Origin: Parietichytrium sp. I65-24A
Taxonomy: Eukaryota > Sar > Bigyra > Thraustochytrida > Thraustochytriidae
Length of the DNA stretch: 64,000 nt
Direction of reading: 5' to 3'
Assembly: GCA_012862575.1 (NCBI GenBank)
Contig: BLSF01000009.1
Coordinates: forward strand, 707,961 to 771,960
Every line of letters begins with the position of its first letter. Position 1 is the stretch's first letter. Of this stretch, positions 39,007 through 48,230 are shown one piece after another. The position numbers and the translations under genes are program-made. The notes under the pieces are model-generated. The model saw only the letters and a list, made by a program, of their open reading frames with translations. It made no database searches and was not told the DNA's origin.

Positions 39007-40602
39007 TCACTTCTTCGAATCTTCCCGCATCATTTCACAGAACTCGTCATAAGATATGCTCCCATCTTTATTAAGGTCCAGCTTTCGAAACTCTTCTTCT
39101 AGGCTCTCCGGCGCTTCGTCACCATAAGCGTCTCGGAGCTCGTCCAACGTGATGTCACCGCTCCCGTCTTTGTCAATAAAGTCAAAGGCAAACTTCAAGT
39201 TTGAAGACTGCAGGTAGATCGTCTCCGTAATTGCTGCGCCCATGAATTCACTAAGATCAATGGAGCTGCCTTCGTGAGCATATTCCTTTGTCAATAAGCT
39301 TGCAAGCTCGTCTTGAGAAGCGAGTACGTTGAACGAGTTTGTGCTCTTGGATTCCTCCAAGATATAGCTTGCCAGAGTACTTGCTGGCACCATGCCGGTG
39401 CAGTCTTCGTCGAGACTTTGAAAAATCTCACGCAAGCGATTGACATATACATTCTTATCTCCGGTCTTGCTAGTTGCTGCCAAATGCTTAGCGATGATTT
39501 TGATGGACAGTTTCTTGACACGCTCGTAAGAATGGAAGGCTTGCATATTTGTGTAAGCAACCTGAAGTGGCTCGTCTCGATTTTCTCCGAGCTGGTGGAT
39601 CCATGGGTGTGCAAGTGCTTCCGTCGCAGAGAGTCTTTCTAAAGGATTCACGTGCAAAAGTTTACGTACCAATGATTTCGCGCTTTCTGAGACCTCGTCC
39701 CAAGCAGGATCGTCAAAACTATAGTGCGCCAGGGACACGCTGCGCAAAATGTCATCATCGGTGTTTCCACCGAAAGGCACTTTTCCACAGAGCAGGATGT
39801 ACAAAATCACACCAACGCTCCACAAGTCACACTTTTCAGTATAATTCTTGTCCAGCACTTCTGGGGCCACATAAGTTGGACTTCCGCAAGTACAGTGCAA
39901 GAACTCCATCTCCTTAAACTCGCGCGCCATTCCAAAGTCGATAAGGCACAACGGGCTCTGTTCATTCTTGTACATGAAGAGCACATTTTCCGGCTTGACA
40001 TCTCGGTGAACAATGTGCAATTTGGTGTGCAGATACTCTAAACCCAGAAGAATTTGTCGAATAATTACCGCTGCGTCCTTTTCTGAGAAGCTCCCGTTTT
40101 CGATTATTCTATCAAACAGCTCCCCCCCAGTGCAGAGCTTGCTGATGAGGTGTACACTATCCTGGTCTTCAATCGCTTCGACGATCCCAAGAAGGTGGGG
40201 GTGGTCAAGTTTTTTCAGCATGTTTATCTCATTTGAAAGCTCGAACGCATCATTGACCTCATCTTTGGTAAGGGATTTGCATGCAAACTCTTCGTCGCGG
40301 TCCTTGCTGCGAACGAGCCGAACAACGCCAAATCTCCCAGTTCCGATTTCGTTCAGGATCTCATACTTTTCTTCCACGTCCTCAAACTGCTGGCCAGTAA
40401 TCGACTCGTCGCTTTGATTCTCTGAAAATGGGCTTATGAGCTTCCCAAACATGTTGGAGAGAGACGACGCAGGGCCGGCCCCGGCTCCATTCTTTGCCGC
40501 GCTGCTCAACCCAGACCTCTGCTGCCGAACTAAAGCTGCCAATCGTATTCTAGAGCCAGCCAGCGCCAACGCCCTGCTCTTACCGACTGCCCGTGCCAAC
40601 AT
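39007..40602 (-). CDS. Calcium-dependent protein kinase (CDPK) with mitochondrial-type presequence
   Basis: A 531-residue protein. The kinase domain lies at about residues 75-335: GTGRFGVVRL, ACKSL lysine, HRDVKPEN, DFGMA, and APE in YVAPEV. A CDPK-like linker follows, then four EF-hand positions. The first two are degenerate (LDEDCTGMV lacks key ligands); the last two are good (DKDGSGDITLDE and DLNKDGSISYDE). The N-terminus MLARAVGKSRALALAGSRIR is rich in Arg, Ala and Leu with no acidic residue for about 60 residues, as in mitochondrial targeting peptides. It lacks the N-terminal Gly used for myristoylation in many CDPKs. Mitochondrial location is inferred. ATG at 40602 is the first in frame; 22 further upstream codons are open but lack ATG. 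Confidence 0.88.
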   Translation of the reverse strand: MLARAVGKSRALALAGSRIRLAALVRQQRSGLSSAAKNGAGAGPASSLSNMFGKLISPFSENQSDESITGQQFEDVEEKYEILNEIGTGRFGVVRLVRSKDRDEEFACKSLTKDEVNDAFELSNEINMLKKLDHPHLLGIVEAIEDQDSVHLISKLCTGGELFDRIIENGSFSEKDAAVIIRQILLGLEYLHTKLHIVHRDVKPENVLFMYKNEQSPLCLIDFGMAREFKEMEFLHCTCGSPTYVAPEVLDKNYTEKCDLWSVGVILYILLCGKVPFGGNTDDDILRSVSLAHYSFDDPAWDEVSESAKSLVRKLLHVNPLERLSATEALAHPWIHQLGENRDEPLQVAYTNMQAFHSYERVKKLSIKIIAKHLAATSKTGDKNVYVNRLREIFQSLDEDCTGMVPASTLASYILEESKSTNSFNVLASQDELASLLTKEYAHEGSSIDLSEFMGAAITETIYLQSSNLKFAFDFIDKDGSGDITLDELRDAYGDEAPESLEEEFRKLDLNKDGSISYDEFCEMMREDSKK

Positions 40603-40940
40603 TGACCCAAGTCTGCCTCCCTCGCCACGCCCCCAGAAAACAGCACTAACGCTCACTCTGTGTTGCACTTTTCACAGATCCTGAGACCGCAATGTGAGGA
40701 GATCAGTCACTCGTTTTTGTCCATTGAGTGTCAGTTCTCGGTGGTATACGCGAGGACTTTCGAGGAAGCTTGCGTGTAATCTCACCGAGGACGAATAAGA
40801 TACCCGTCCGAGTCTCAACCTTTAGCGTGAACACGACTTCCACACCGGGGAGGCTAAGGTCGATAAACATTTTGCTTATTTATTGCTTTGAGGTCTTTGA
40901 GGCTCCCATAACCTAGGGTCCGCAACTTAACCGAATTACG
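40603..40940. other. Promoter region of the CDPK gene
   Basis: 338 bp between the CDPK start and the end of a possible small minus-strand gene. No other feature is seen. Confidence 0.4.
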
Positions 40941-41333
40941 TTAGAGATTTTGGTTGTTGGGAAGGCTACAACATACCGATGATTGAGGAATTGCGTAGTG
41001 GGTCAGTGCCGAACAGTTTGTTCGACTGAGGATTATGACAACTCTCGTTGCTTGCTTGGAAATGCAGTTTGATACACAGCAGTTGATAAGAAAAATGCCG
41101 CGCCTCGAGAGCGGGGAACATGTTGCGTTGGCAAGTAAGGCTACAACGATCGAGGCGCCAACAACGGCCCAAACCCCATGAGGTTCGCCGACAAGGTCAG
41201 CCCATTCGTTCTTGCCCCCTTTCAAGCTACTTCGGTTGCCTTCCTCTTTGTTATGTGCGCCGCCACTCCCTTTGTCATCTGAACTCTGGACAGCAGAAGC
41301 GAAGGCAACTTGACTCTTTGGTATCGTATCCAT
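40941..41333 (-). CDS. Possible small membrane protein
   Basis: From an ATG at 41333 the frame gives 130 residues: a hydrophilic N-terminus (MDTIPKSQVAFASAVQ), then one likely transmembrane segment (VWAVVGASIVVALLANA, about 54-70), then a Cys/Ser-rich tail. The N-terminal two thirds look like a real small membrane protein. The tail is less protein-like, and an unseen intron after the membrane segment is possible. Family not recognised. It could also be a chance frame. Confidence 0.35.
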   Translation of the reverse strand: MDTIPKSQVAFASAVQSSDDKGSGGAHNKEEGNRSSLKGGKNEWADLVGEPHGVWAVVGASIVVALLANATCSPLSRRGIFLINCCVSNCISKQATRVVIILSRTNCSALTHYAIPQSSVCCSLPNNQNL

Positions 41334-41976
41334 CACGACGCCCTCAGATCTAGATTCTTTCAACTGCGAATGAGAGCGCACAGTACAGTATCTTGGTTAA
41401 TTCATATTTTCAAGTTCAAACAAAAATTCTTGAGCGTAACAAACCTGCGCACAAATTTCCGGCAACTCCGCGCGCCTCTCGCATTGTACATTACAAAATA
41501 CGCCCACGGCTATTCAATGAAGTGTCATACGCTGCTCCTTTCGTCCCGTTCCTCCCTTTGCAAGAGTTGCAAAAGAGCCGTTAAAACCATGTTGAACTTG
41601 AACTCTAAACTCTGACTCTGACTTGAACCGGGTTGAACTTGAAACTTAAAGTTAAGAAGTTGAGCACAGTCAATCCGAACTGCATTGCCTCACAGTCGCT
41701 GGCATATAGAGCTGCTTCATAATTTGTTCATTGTTCATCGTTCATTTCATTTGCATTTCATGTGATTGATTGAGCATTTAGATTGAACGAGTACATCGTC
41801 GATGGTGAATTTGATTTGGTAGGCGTGAGAAGTGACGGGCCGCGCAATATCAGCGAAGGGGAATTGCGCGAACGTCAGAGTTAGTTTGGGGCTTTCCAGA
41901 TCTTGCGCTGGCGCGCCTGGAAGGTTAGGGGCGTGCATTTGGTTTCGGCTGCTGGAGGATTCAGACCGCAGCAACG
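41334..41976. other. Divergent intergenic region
   Basis: It contains degenerate GAACTTGAAACTT-type repeats (about 41590-41660) and TTCATTGTTCATCG-type repeats (about 41725-41765) upstream of the 207-residue gene. No gene is seen. Confidence 0.5.
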
Positions 41977-42600
41977 ATGAGCGATAACGTGAACGCGTTT
42001 GCCAAAGTGCTTGTGAAAACGTCCCCTCTGACAAATGAAGATGTTCAAGATCTGCGAGGCGTGTTTGAGTTTCTTGTGCAAGCGGGGGAGTCGAAAACCT
42101 ATATCACGGCCGCCCAAGCTGTGCGCGCGTACCAAAAATTAGGAATTCCAGGGGCGAAAGTGGAGGATGAGAATGGTGGGGTAACTGTGCAAGAAGGGGC
42201 TCAGCCAAAGCTTTTGCTGAATGAGCAGGAGTTTCTTCTTGTAGGTGCAAGACTTCTTCGTAAAGAAAGGGACACGCACATAGCACAGGAGGGCCGTATT
42301 ACACTGGACCCGGAGGAGATAGCAGAGGTGAAGGCCGAGAGAGTTTTCCAGGCTCTTCAATACAAGTCAAAAGGAAAGGTGACCTCAAAAGACATCCAAG
42401 AATGGCTCCTAGTATCGGGAGTGGCTGGTGCAGATGAGCAGGTCGGCAATCTCGTCTGCGATAAGATGGGCGGCCTGGAGCGTGTCATCGACCTGGATGA
42501 TGATGAGAGGCGATTTGTTGGCAAGGAGGAATTCGTTCGCTATCTGAAACCCATCATGTTGCAGCAAATAGAAAGTGCTTTGTCCGAAAAGGCGGCTTAG
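41977..42600 (+). CDS. Degenerate EF-hand-like protein
   Basis: A 207-residue, mostly helical soluble protein. Spacing of helices and short loops is like a calmodulin-type four-EF-hand protein (VFQALQYKSKGKVTSKDIQEW; then LDDDERRFVGKEEFVRYL), but the calcium-binding loops lack the usual Asp/Asn ligands. There is no signal peptide or membrane segment. Proteins of this type are common near cilia and cytoskeleton; this one is not recognised further. The ATG at 41977 (MSDNVNAFAKVLVK) is clear. It converges with CFAP418, 251 bp away. Confidence 0.75.
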   Translation: MSDNVNAFAKVLVKTSPLTNEDVQDLRGVFEFLVQAGESKTYITAAQAVRAYQKLGIPGAKVEDENGGVTVQEGAQPKLLLNEQEFLLVGARLLRKERDTHIAQEGRITLDPEEIAEVKAERVFQALQYKSKGKVTSKDIQEWLLVSGVAGADEQVGNLVCDKMGGLERVIDLDDDERRFVGKEEFVRYLKPIMLQQIESALSEKAA

Positions 42601-42851
42601 CTGTAAACCAGTTGACGGGAACATCTCGTCTCATCTTGTCTCGAATTTGAAATTTTGATGTAAGTACACCTCTCCGGGAACCAGATATCGAAGAATGACT
42701 CTTATTTTTACTTTTTACGATTAATGCGCACTCGAGTAGCGTAATACGTACGTAGTAAAGCTCTTTTCTCACGAAACATTACCAATGGTTGATCCAACTC
42801 CAAGCTCATCTGCTGCACTGCAATGTCTCGGAGACTGCTTGTAGCCTTTGA

Positions 42852-43632
42852 CTATGCAGCCACCCATTTCAGAGACTTGCCGTCCACTTCCTCACCAATT
42901 CGAATCGACCGAATCTCTTTGACGGACACCCAAGAGCACTGACAAGCATAAGCGGCAAAGCTGAAGTCCCAATTGACCAGTTAGCAAGCACGTCCAACAC
43001 ACTTCCCAAAACCAACATCGCTGATGTACGAGACTGTCAACTTACCCCTTCCTAGACTCCAGCATCGGTGCCATTTTCGCGCGGTCTGGAGCAGTATTCC
43101 TAAAAAACATGTAATCAGCAACTTCTTGCCACTGTTTCCCGGCCCATCTCTGCACAAGGAAATCGCAGTGAAGGCACCTGAGCGACTGGTTCGCAACTTT
43201 CATCACCACGGAGGCGTTTTTCCCTAGCTTCGCATTTTCTCCTCCGAGTATGGTGACCTTTCCTGAACTTTGTGCAAAGCTGCTGTTGTTGGTATGAAGA
43301 CCGGAGCACGCAGCTTCTTCATCGTCATCGTCGTCGTCAAAGTCGTCCGCGATGCTGCTCCTTTCTGACTTTTGGCTGGCTGCCCGAGACTGGAACGCTG
43401 GCTTTCGACACGAAGAAGTAACCGAGCGTTTGCCCCAAGCGTCTCCCTTCTTACCCTCCTCATTCGATTCGCTGTCGTCTAAACTCAGCTCTCGCAAGAG
43501 GTCGTCCACGTCATTTCCTGCCTTCTTTGACTGCGTCCATTTCTTACTGCTGGTGTTGTCATTCCTGGTTTCCGCTTTCGGTTTGCATCGAAATCCGTCG
43601 TCTCCAAGAATGTCGTCAAAGTCATCAAACAT
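42852..43632 (-). CDS. CFAP418: CFAP418 (C8orf37) homologue, two exons
   Basis: Exons on the minus strand are 43046-43632 and 42852-42960, with an 85-nt GT-AG intron (donor GTAAGT, acceptor TTCAG). The join is in phase and gives 231 residues. The N-terminus MFDDFDDILGDD and the acidic, disordered middle fit the family. The conserved C-terminal domain starts with LRCLHCDFLV, continues through DYMFFRN, and is completed only by exon 2 with AYACQCSW. The CxxC and CxC cysteines match those of the human protein. CFAP418 is a cilium and photoreceptor protein (retinal dystrophy and Bardet-Biedl syndrome gene in humans). The first-exon frame alone would stop at 43042 and miss the CxC motif. Confidence 0.9.
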
Positions 43633-44054
43633 GGCCGCTGCCCTCGCGAGAACCCCGCTCTCTACGTTGTCTTCCCTTCTGACCTCGCTGCGCAGGTTTG
43701 GGGTTTTGCGCGTACACTTTGTCAATTATTTTGCAGCAGCAAAGTCCAAATTGTTCATGAGATGCCCAGTAGGATTAGTGTGCACCAACACTAATACCTC
43801 TGCCAAGTGACTTAGCATTATTTACAAGATTTTACCGTTGCTTACCAGTCTTAGATAGGTAGTTCGCTAAAACAACCACCATTTGGTCTTGAAGATGTGA
43901 TAAACCGAGGGACTCTTGTGACGAGGGTCTCATTGCCAGAGCGCGTTTTCGTGGGATTTCGTGGGTATGAACAAGATGAAGAAGAGTAATGGCAGTGGTG
44001 GCAAAATGCCGAATCTACAATCAACATATTTTCACATTGGCTCTGGAGAGTTCC
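43633..44054. other. Intergenic region between CFAP418 and the PhyH gene
   Basis: CFAP418 promoter and 3' end of the dioxygenase gene. A short inverted element (AGTGTGCACCAACACTAA) lies near 43776-43793. No gene is seen. Confidence 0.4.
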
Positions 44055-45041
44055 TCAGTAGTACGCTCGATTGAAAACTAATTTATCGAAGGCTTTCTTC
44101 CCGTCGGAACGACCACTGGAGGTCACTGAAACGCGGTCCTCACCAGAGCTTTCATCTTTCTCCACTACAAGAACGTCTCTGTCGTACATTGAGTGAAACG
44201 GTGGCTGCATCACGGCCCTCTGTGCTCTAGTCATGTCTTCCAGGTATTCAGCGGGCCACCCTTCAGAGTATCCTCTTGCGAACGCAGCGTTGGCCGGTGC
44301 GAATCGGAAGAGTGCAATACGACGCTGAAAATCTGGGGTCCAAGGCAAGCAGCCATGTATCGTCGCTTCAGAGAAGATGACGGCATCTCCAGCTTTAGTG
44401 ACAGGCTGCTCCACGCACGTCTTGAAGAAATCGACATCTTCACAATCCATCATCGCCTTAGACAGAGGCCTGTTCAGTTTGTGAGAGCCTCTAACCACAC
44501 AAAACCCGCCATGCCCAGGTCCACAGTCTGTAAGCTGAAAAGCCACAGCAATAAGAGTATTATACATTCTCCCATTCTCATATCGGTATTGCAACATGGG
44601 GTTTGACTTTCCTTCGGAATCCAGCGGGCCGCCGTGTAGCTTGAACCCTTCGCTTCCGCGATCTTGTGCGAGCACCAGAGGGGAGTGGTCTAGCCTGTAA
44701 CCCTGCCCGACGAGCTCGTGCAGCACAGGCACCAGCTTCGGATGGCACAACATCGACCTGAAGACCTCGCGATCAGCCGCTGGCCAGCCGAGCATGCCTG
44801 CCAAGTCTGTTCTGGAATTGGGCCCGGAGAACGCCTCCGCGCCGCCTGCATTCTTTAGCTCCGTGGCACTTCTCTGTTGAGCCGCAGCCTCGCTTTGCTG
44901 TTGTCCTCCGGGCCTATTAGAACTGAGGCGCTTATCCAACGCCAAGTTTGCAGCCGATACCTCCCGTGCCGACAGAACCTGTGGAATTACGACGAAACCA
45001 TTCAGGTCGAACAGCGTTGCTGCGCGTTGCACCATCCCCAT
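44055..45041 (-). CDS. Phytanoyl-CoA dioxygenase (PhyH) family oxygenase
   Basis: A 328-residue protein of the PhyH branch of Fe(II)/2-oxoglutarate oxygenases. Seen are FDLNGFVVIPQVLS at the N-terminus, a first metal-ligand region FKLHGGPLD (about residue 136), GGFCVVRGSHK, GDAVIFSEATIHG with the second His (about 229), and the 2-oxoglutarate-binding Arg in QRRIALFRF. This subgroup usually has HGG-type first motifs and hydroxylates small or lipid-like molecules. The substrate cannot be told from sequence. It has no targeting signal or peroxisomal SKL end (the C-terminus is NRAYY). The start MGMVQRAATLF at 45041 is followed by another ATG two codons later; either could be used. Confidence 0.88.
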   Translation of the reverse strand: MGMVQRAATLFDLNGFVVIPQVLSAREVSAANLALDKRLSSNRPGGQQQSEAAAQQRSATELKNAGGAEAFSGPNSRTDLAGMLGWPAADREVFRSMLCHPKLVPVLHELVGQGYRLDHSPLVLAQDRGSEGFKLHGGPLDSEGKSNPMLQYRYENGRMYNTLIAVAFQLTDCGPGHGGFCVVRGSHKLNRPLSKAMMDCEDVDFFKTCVEQPVTKAGDAVIFSEATIHGCLPWTPDFQRRIALFRFAPANAAFARGYSEGWPAEYLEDMTRAQRAVMQPPFHSMYDRDVLVVEKDESSGEDRVSVTSSGRSDGKKAFDKLVFNRAYY

Positions 45042-45096
45042 TCTTTCAACTCACTCGCAGCTCTGCGCCAACTCGTCGTTCACTTGAAAGGAAGAA

Positions 45097-45117
45097 AGAT
45101 AGATAGATAGATAGATA
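45097..45117. repeat. (AGAT)n microsatellite
   Basis: Five GATA units in the 5' flank of the PhyH gene. Confidence 0.9.
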
Positions 45118-45200
45118 CAATGAAAGCAAGCAAGCAAGCTTCAACCCTCCAAATCGTCCGTATCTTGCAGCTACACTAAACTTATCACTCGATTAATCAA

Positions 45201-45212
45201 GTACTCGAGTAC
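45201..45212. promoter_or_regulatory. Perfect 12-bp palindrome GTACTCGAGTAC
   Basis: Between the divergent PhyH and GT60 starts. The same 12-mer recurs before MYG1 (51040). Its symmetry suggests a dimeric factor site; this is inference. Confidence 0.45.
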
Positions 45213-45643
45213 CCCTTTTACTGTATGCCCTCCTCCTTCCCTTTCCCTTGCGTCGATGATTGATATGTTACAGCTTCCTGACGTCCTCGAGTACTCACTT
45301 CCACACTCCCTCATCATTCATTGACACTCTTCACACATCTTTATCTTTACACATCTTCACACAGTCACTTGTGACTGAGTACTGAATCTCAGTACTCGGT
45401 CAGTAGTGAGCACCTTGAAGGGGGAAGGAGGCAAAGGAGGCCGTCGTCTACGTCTCTGAGCACACTGGGCATTGCTTTTCGTTTTTCGTTTTTCGTTTCG
45501 TTGTTTGAAACGTATGTTCTGAAAGTCACATTCTTACACGTATCAGAATTCGGAATTCGGAAGATTTGAAGGCTCGAAGAGGATAGTTTAGAGTTTGGAG
45601 TTTAGAGTTTAGGTTTGGCGTTGGCAAAGAGAGTGCTCAGGCG

Positions 45644-47801
45644 ATGGCGGAACAGCCGTGGTGGGCAAACCAGGGTCACACGCGGGCACTGGCGCAGCGC
45701 AGTGCTAGACTCGCGAAGAGTAGGAGGTCATGGTCCATCGCAGGTTGCGTGCTGCTTGCGTGGGCGGTGGTTTGGATTGTGGCGGGCACATTGTAAGTAC
45801 TATTTTGCCGTTGATGATGGTATTGTTTGTTCGGTGTGGTGTAGAATGAGACGTTGGACTGACGAAATGGGTCGGTGGAATAGTTATATGACGCAGAGCT
45901 CAAGCGCGGCGCAGGGGGCGGCGTGGAGGTCTGCAGCGTCTGGTGCAAGCGTATTGCCGCCAAATTTGCATGCTGGCGCTTTGGAGGAAGGGTTTTCGGA
46001 TGCCATTGAAGGCTTCCTATTCGGCAGGTATGATCCGCCGCGCTTTGAGCCGGGCCTCGCCCAAGCGCTCAAGGCCTGTGGACAAGATGATAAGTGCGGC
46101 GGGGTTACCTTCGTACCCTTTGCGAGCAATGGAGAAAAGTTTGAGTTGCGGACACAGACAATATCCTACATAACGACTGACGGGCAGGTGTCATTTTCAA
46201 AGGTCCGCTCAGGTGTAAATGAGATAGGTTTGCGACAAGGCACAACGCTCAACAACTTGCGGAAACCGCAAAGCAAGCAACCATCCTACGAAGATGCGGA
46301 ACTGGACAACGAGGACGGTGAGAAGCAGCAACCAGACGAGAGAACTGATGAGGCTGAAATTGACACGGAAGTAAATGAGGAAGAGGAAGAAGAGGATACA
46401 GGCGATGGCGACGGCGACGGCGGCGAGAACCCGAATGCGTCAGAAGACGGAGAAGACTTTGATAAACTCACTCGAGAGAGGTTTAGGAAATTATCTCCAG
46501 AGCAAGTCACCACGGATGATGGCGAGGGAGTCACGGATGGTCCTTTGGTTATAGATGAAGGCGAGGGTGGAGCCATGGCAATCCCGTTCTGGCAACCACC
46601 TCATAATATCCAGCTTGACAGTATTGATAAGATTGTAGACGGGCAGCCTACAATATTTGTAGGTATAGCGTCATACAGGGACAGAATGTGCCACGAAACC
46701 ATTGAGCGCGCGTTGCACTTTGCCGTTCATCCACAGCGTTTGCGCTTTGGGGTTGTTGAGCAAAACGCCCCTGTCGACATACCCTGCTTTTTCACCGAGA
46801 AAACATGTGAGGAAGACCCAGAGCAGCTCCTGTGCAAGTACAGAAACAATATTCGCATTCTCAAAGTTTCGGCCAAAGCTGCGCGTGGACCAACGTTCGG
46901 AAGATATAGAGCCGACTCGCTGTACCGCGGGGAGTCGTTCGCGTTGCAGCTGGATGCTCACATGTACTTCGCCAAAGACTGGGATGAGGGCATGATCGCT
47001 CAGTGGCTCTCCACCAAGAACGAGTATGCAGTGTTGAGCACATACCCCTCGGACTTCAATCGGCAAACAATAAACGAGAAGACCGGTGCCGTTCATGTCA
47101 GAACAACACCGATTATATGCAAGTCCAAATTCGTCGGCGACAACGGAATGACAAAACATCAGAGCGCTGAGGAATTTCTCCCGCCCAAAAAACTTCAGAC
47201 CCCAATTTTGCAGATCTGGTGGGCAGCGGGAATCTCATTCTCGCGTGGCCACAGAGTCGTTCGAGTCCCTTACGATGGATATCTCTTCATGCTGTTTGAC
47301 GGGGAGGAGACGTCCATGGCGTACCGTATGTGGACTCACGGGTATGATTTTTACACGTTTCATAATTCGCTGGTCTTCCATCCTTACGATCGCAAAGACC
47401 GTCCTCCTTTGTTCTGGGAAAACGAAAAGACAGACCACTTGGCCAGGGAACAAGATCTGGAACGTAGTGAAAATAGGTTGTTGAAAGTGTATGGCATGGA
47501 GCCGCTTGGCCCTTACGAAGACAGGGAGATAGAGCGATTTGGACTTGGCGACCGGCGTCCACTGCCCAAGTTTTGGAAGCTGTTTGGGGTGGATTACAAG
47601 AAACGCTCGGTTGTCAACTATTGTGAAGCAAGCCGCACAGCTTCCATACACTATGCTTTGACCCCGTTCCTTCGCAAAGATGGTCATGGAATCGACTACT
47701 CCAAGATTGAAGACAAATTAAACTTTCGCAAGGCTGCACGCCGTGCCATTCGAGGCCTCGGGGAATACGCATCCCTTGACACATCCTCAGGATCCTCATA
47801 A
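45644..47801 (+). CDS. GT60-type GlcNAc-transferase, type II membrane protein, two exons
   Basis: Exon 1 is 45644-45792 and exon 2 is 45845-47801; the 52-nt intron has GTAAGT and GTGTAG at its ends. The join gives 701 residues. Exon 1 supplies a short cytoplasmic head and a signal anchor (SIAGCVLLAWAVVWIVAG, about 31-48), as expected for a Golgi enzyme. An acidic Glu/Asp linker follows (about 200-262). The catalytic domain (about 311-575) has PTIFVGIASYRDRMC, QLDAHMYF (metal-binding DxH/DxD position) and QIWWAAGISFSRG. This matches family GT60, which includes the Dictyostelium Skp1 hydroxyproline GlcNAc-transferase (cytosolic) and Golgi relatives that glycosylate mucin-type sites. The anchor favours the Golgi type. 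Without splicing the frame would start at a non-ATG codon and lose the anchor. Confidence 0.88.
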
Positions 47802-48230
47802 GTGACAGCGAAGCGCAGGCATCACGCATCCTTGTCTTCGAGCTTTAAATAACACACACCAATCCATAAAAACAAACCGAACAAACGATGTACTCAGTAC
47901 CAGTCCACCAAACAAGCGGTGAATTCCCAAGTGGACCCACGAAGTGCAGCGTTAACAAACCCTCTCGGAAAGTGGGGTGGGGTATTCACATCAAGTTCTC
48001 CGAATCCTAAGATTGCGAAACAACAAACAAGAAGCTCAACCATCTGACTTTAGCGACGGTAGAGAAGAGAAGTGAAGTACGAGAACTATAATTACACTAT
48101 AGTTCAAGACTTCGTTCTCCACATCGATCGATTTCGTACATGGGACACTATCTCCTGCGCACACTGTACGGTAAGAGCATGCGTGTACCCTGAGCAAGAC
48201 GGCAGTGCTAATCCAATCCTAGCGTCCGCG
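47802..48230. other. Intergenic region upstream of the RCC1/zinc-site gene
   Basis: 429 bp. The downstream frame is open back to 48072, but only through non-ATG codons, so I treat it as leader. No gene is seen. Confidence 0.45.

Larger units (their letters stand above)
45042..45643. other. Divergent intergenic region with palindromes
   Basis: A 602-bp gap between divergent PhyH and GT60 genes. It holds an AGAT microsatellite (45097-45117), the perfect palindrome at 45201-45212, related half-sites near 45286-45296 and 45376-45398, and GAATTCGG and GTTTAGA short repeats near the GT60 start. Confidence 0.6.
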
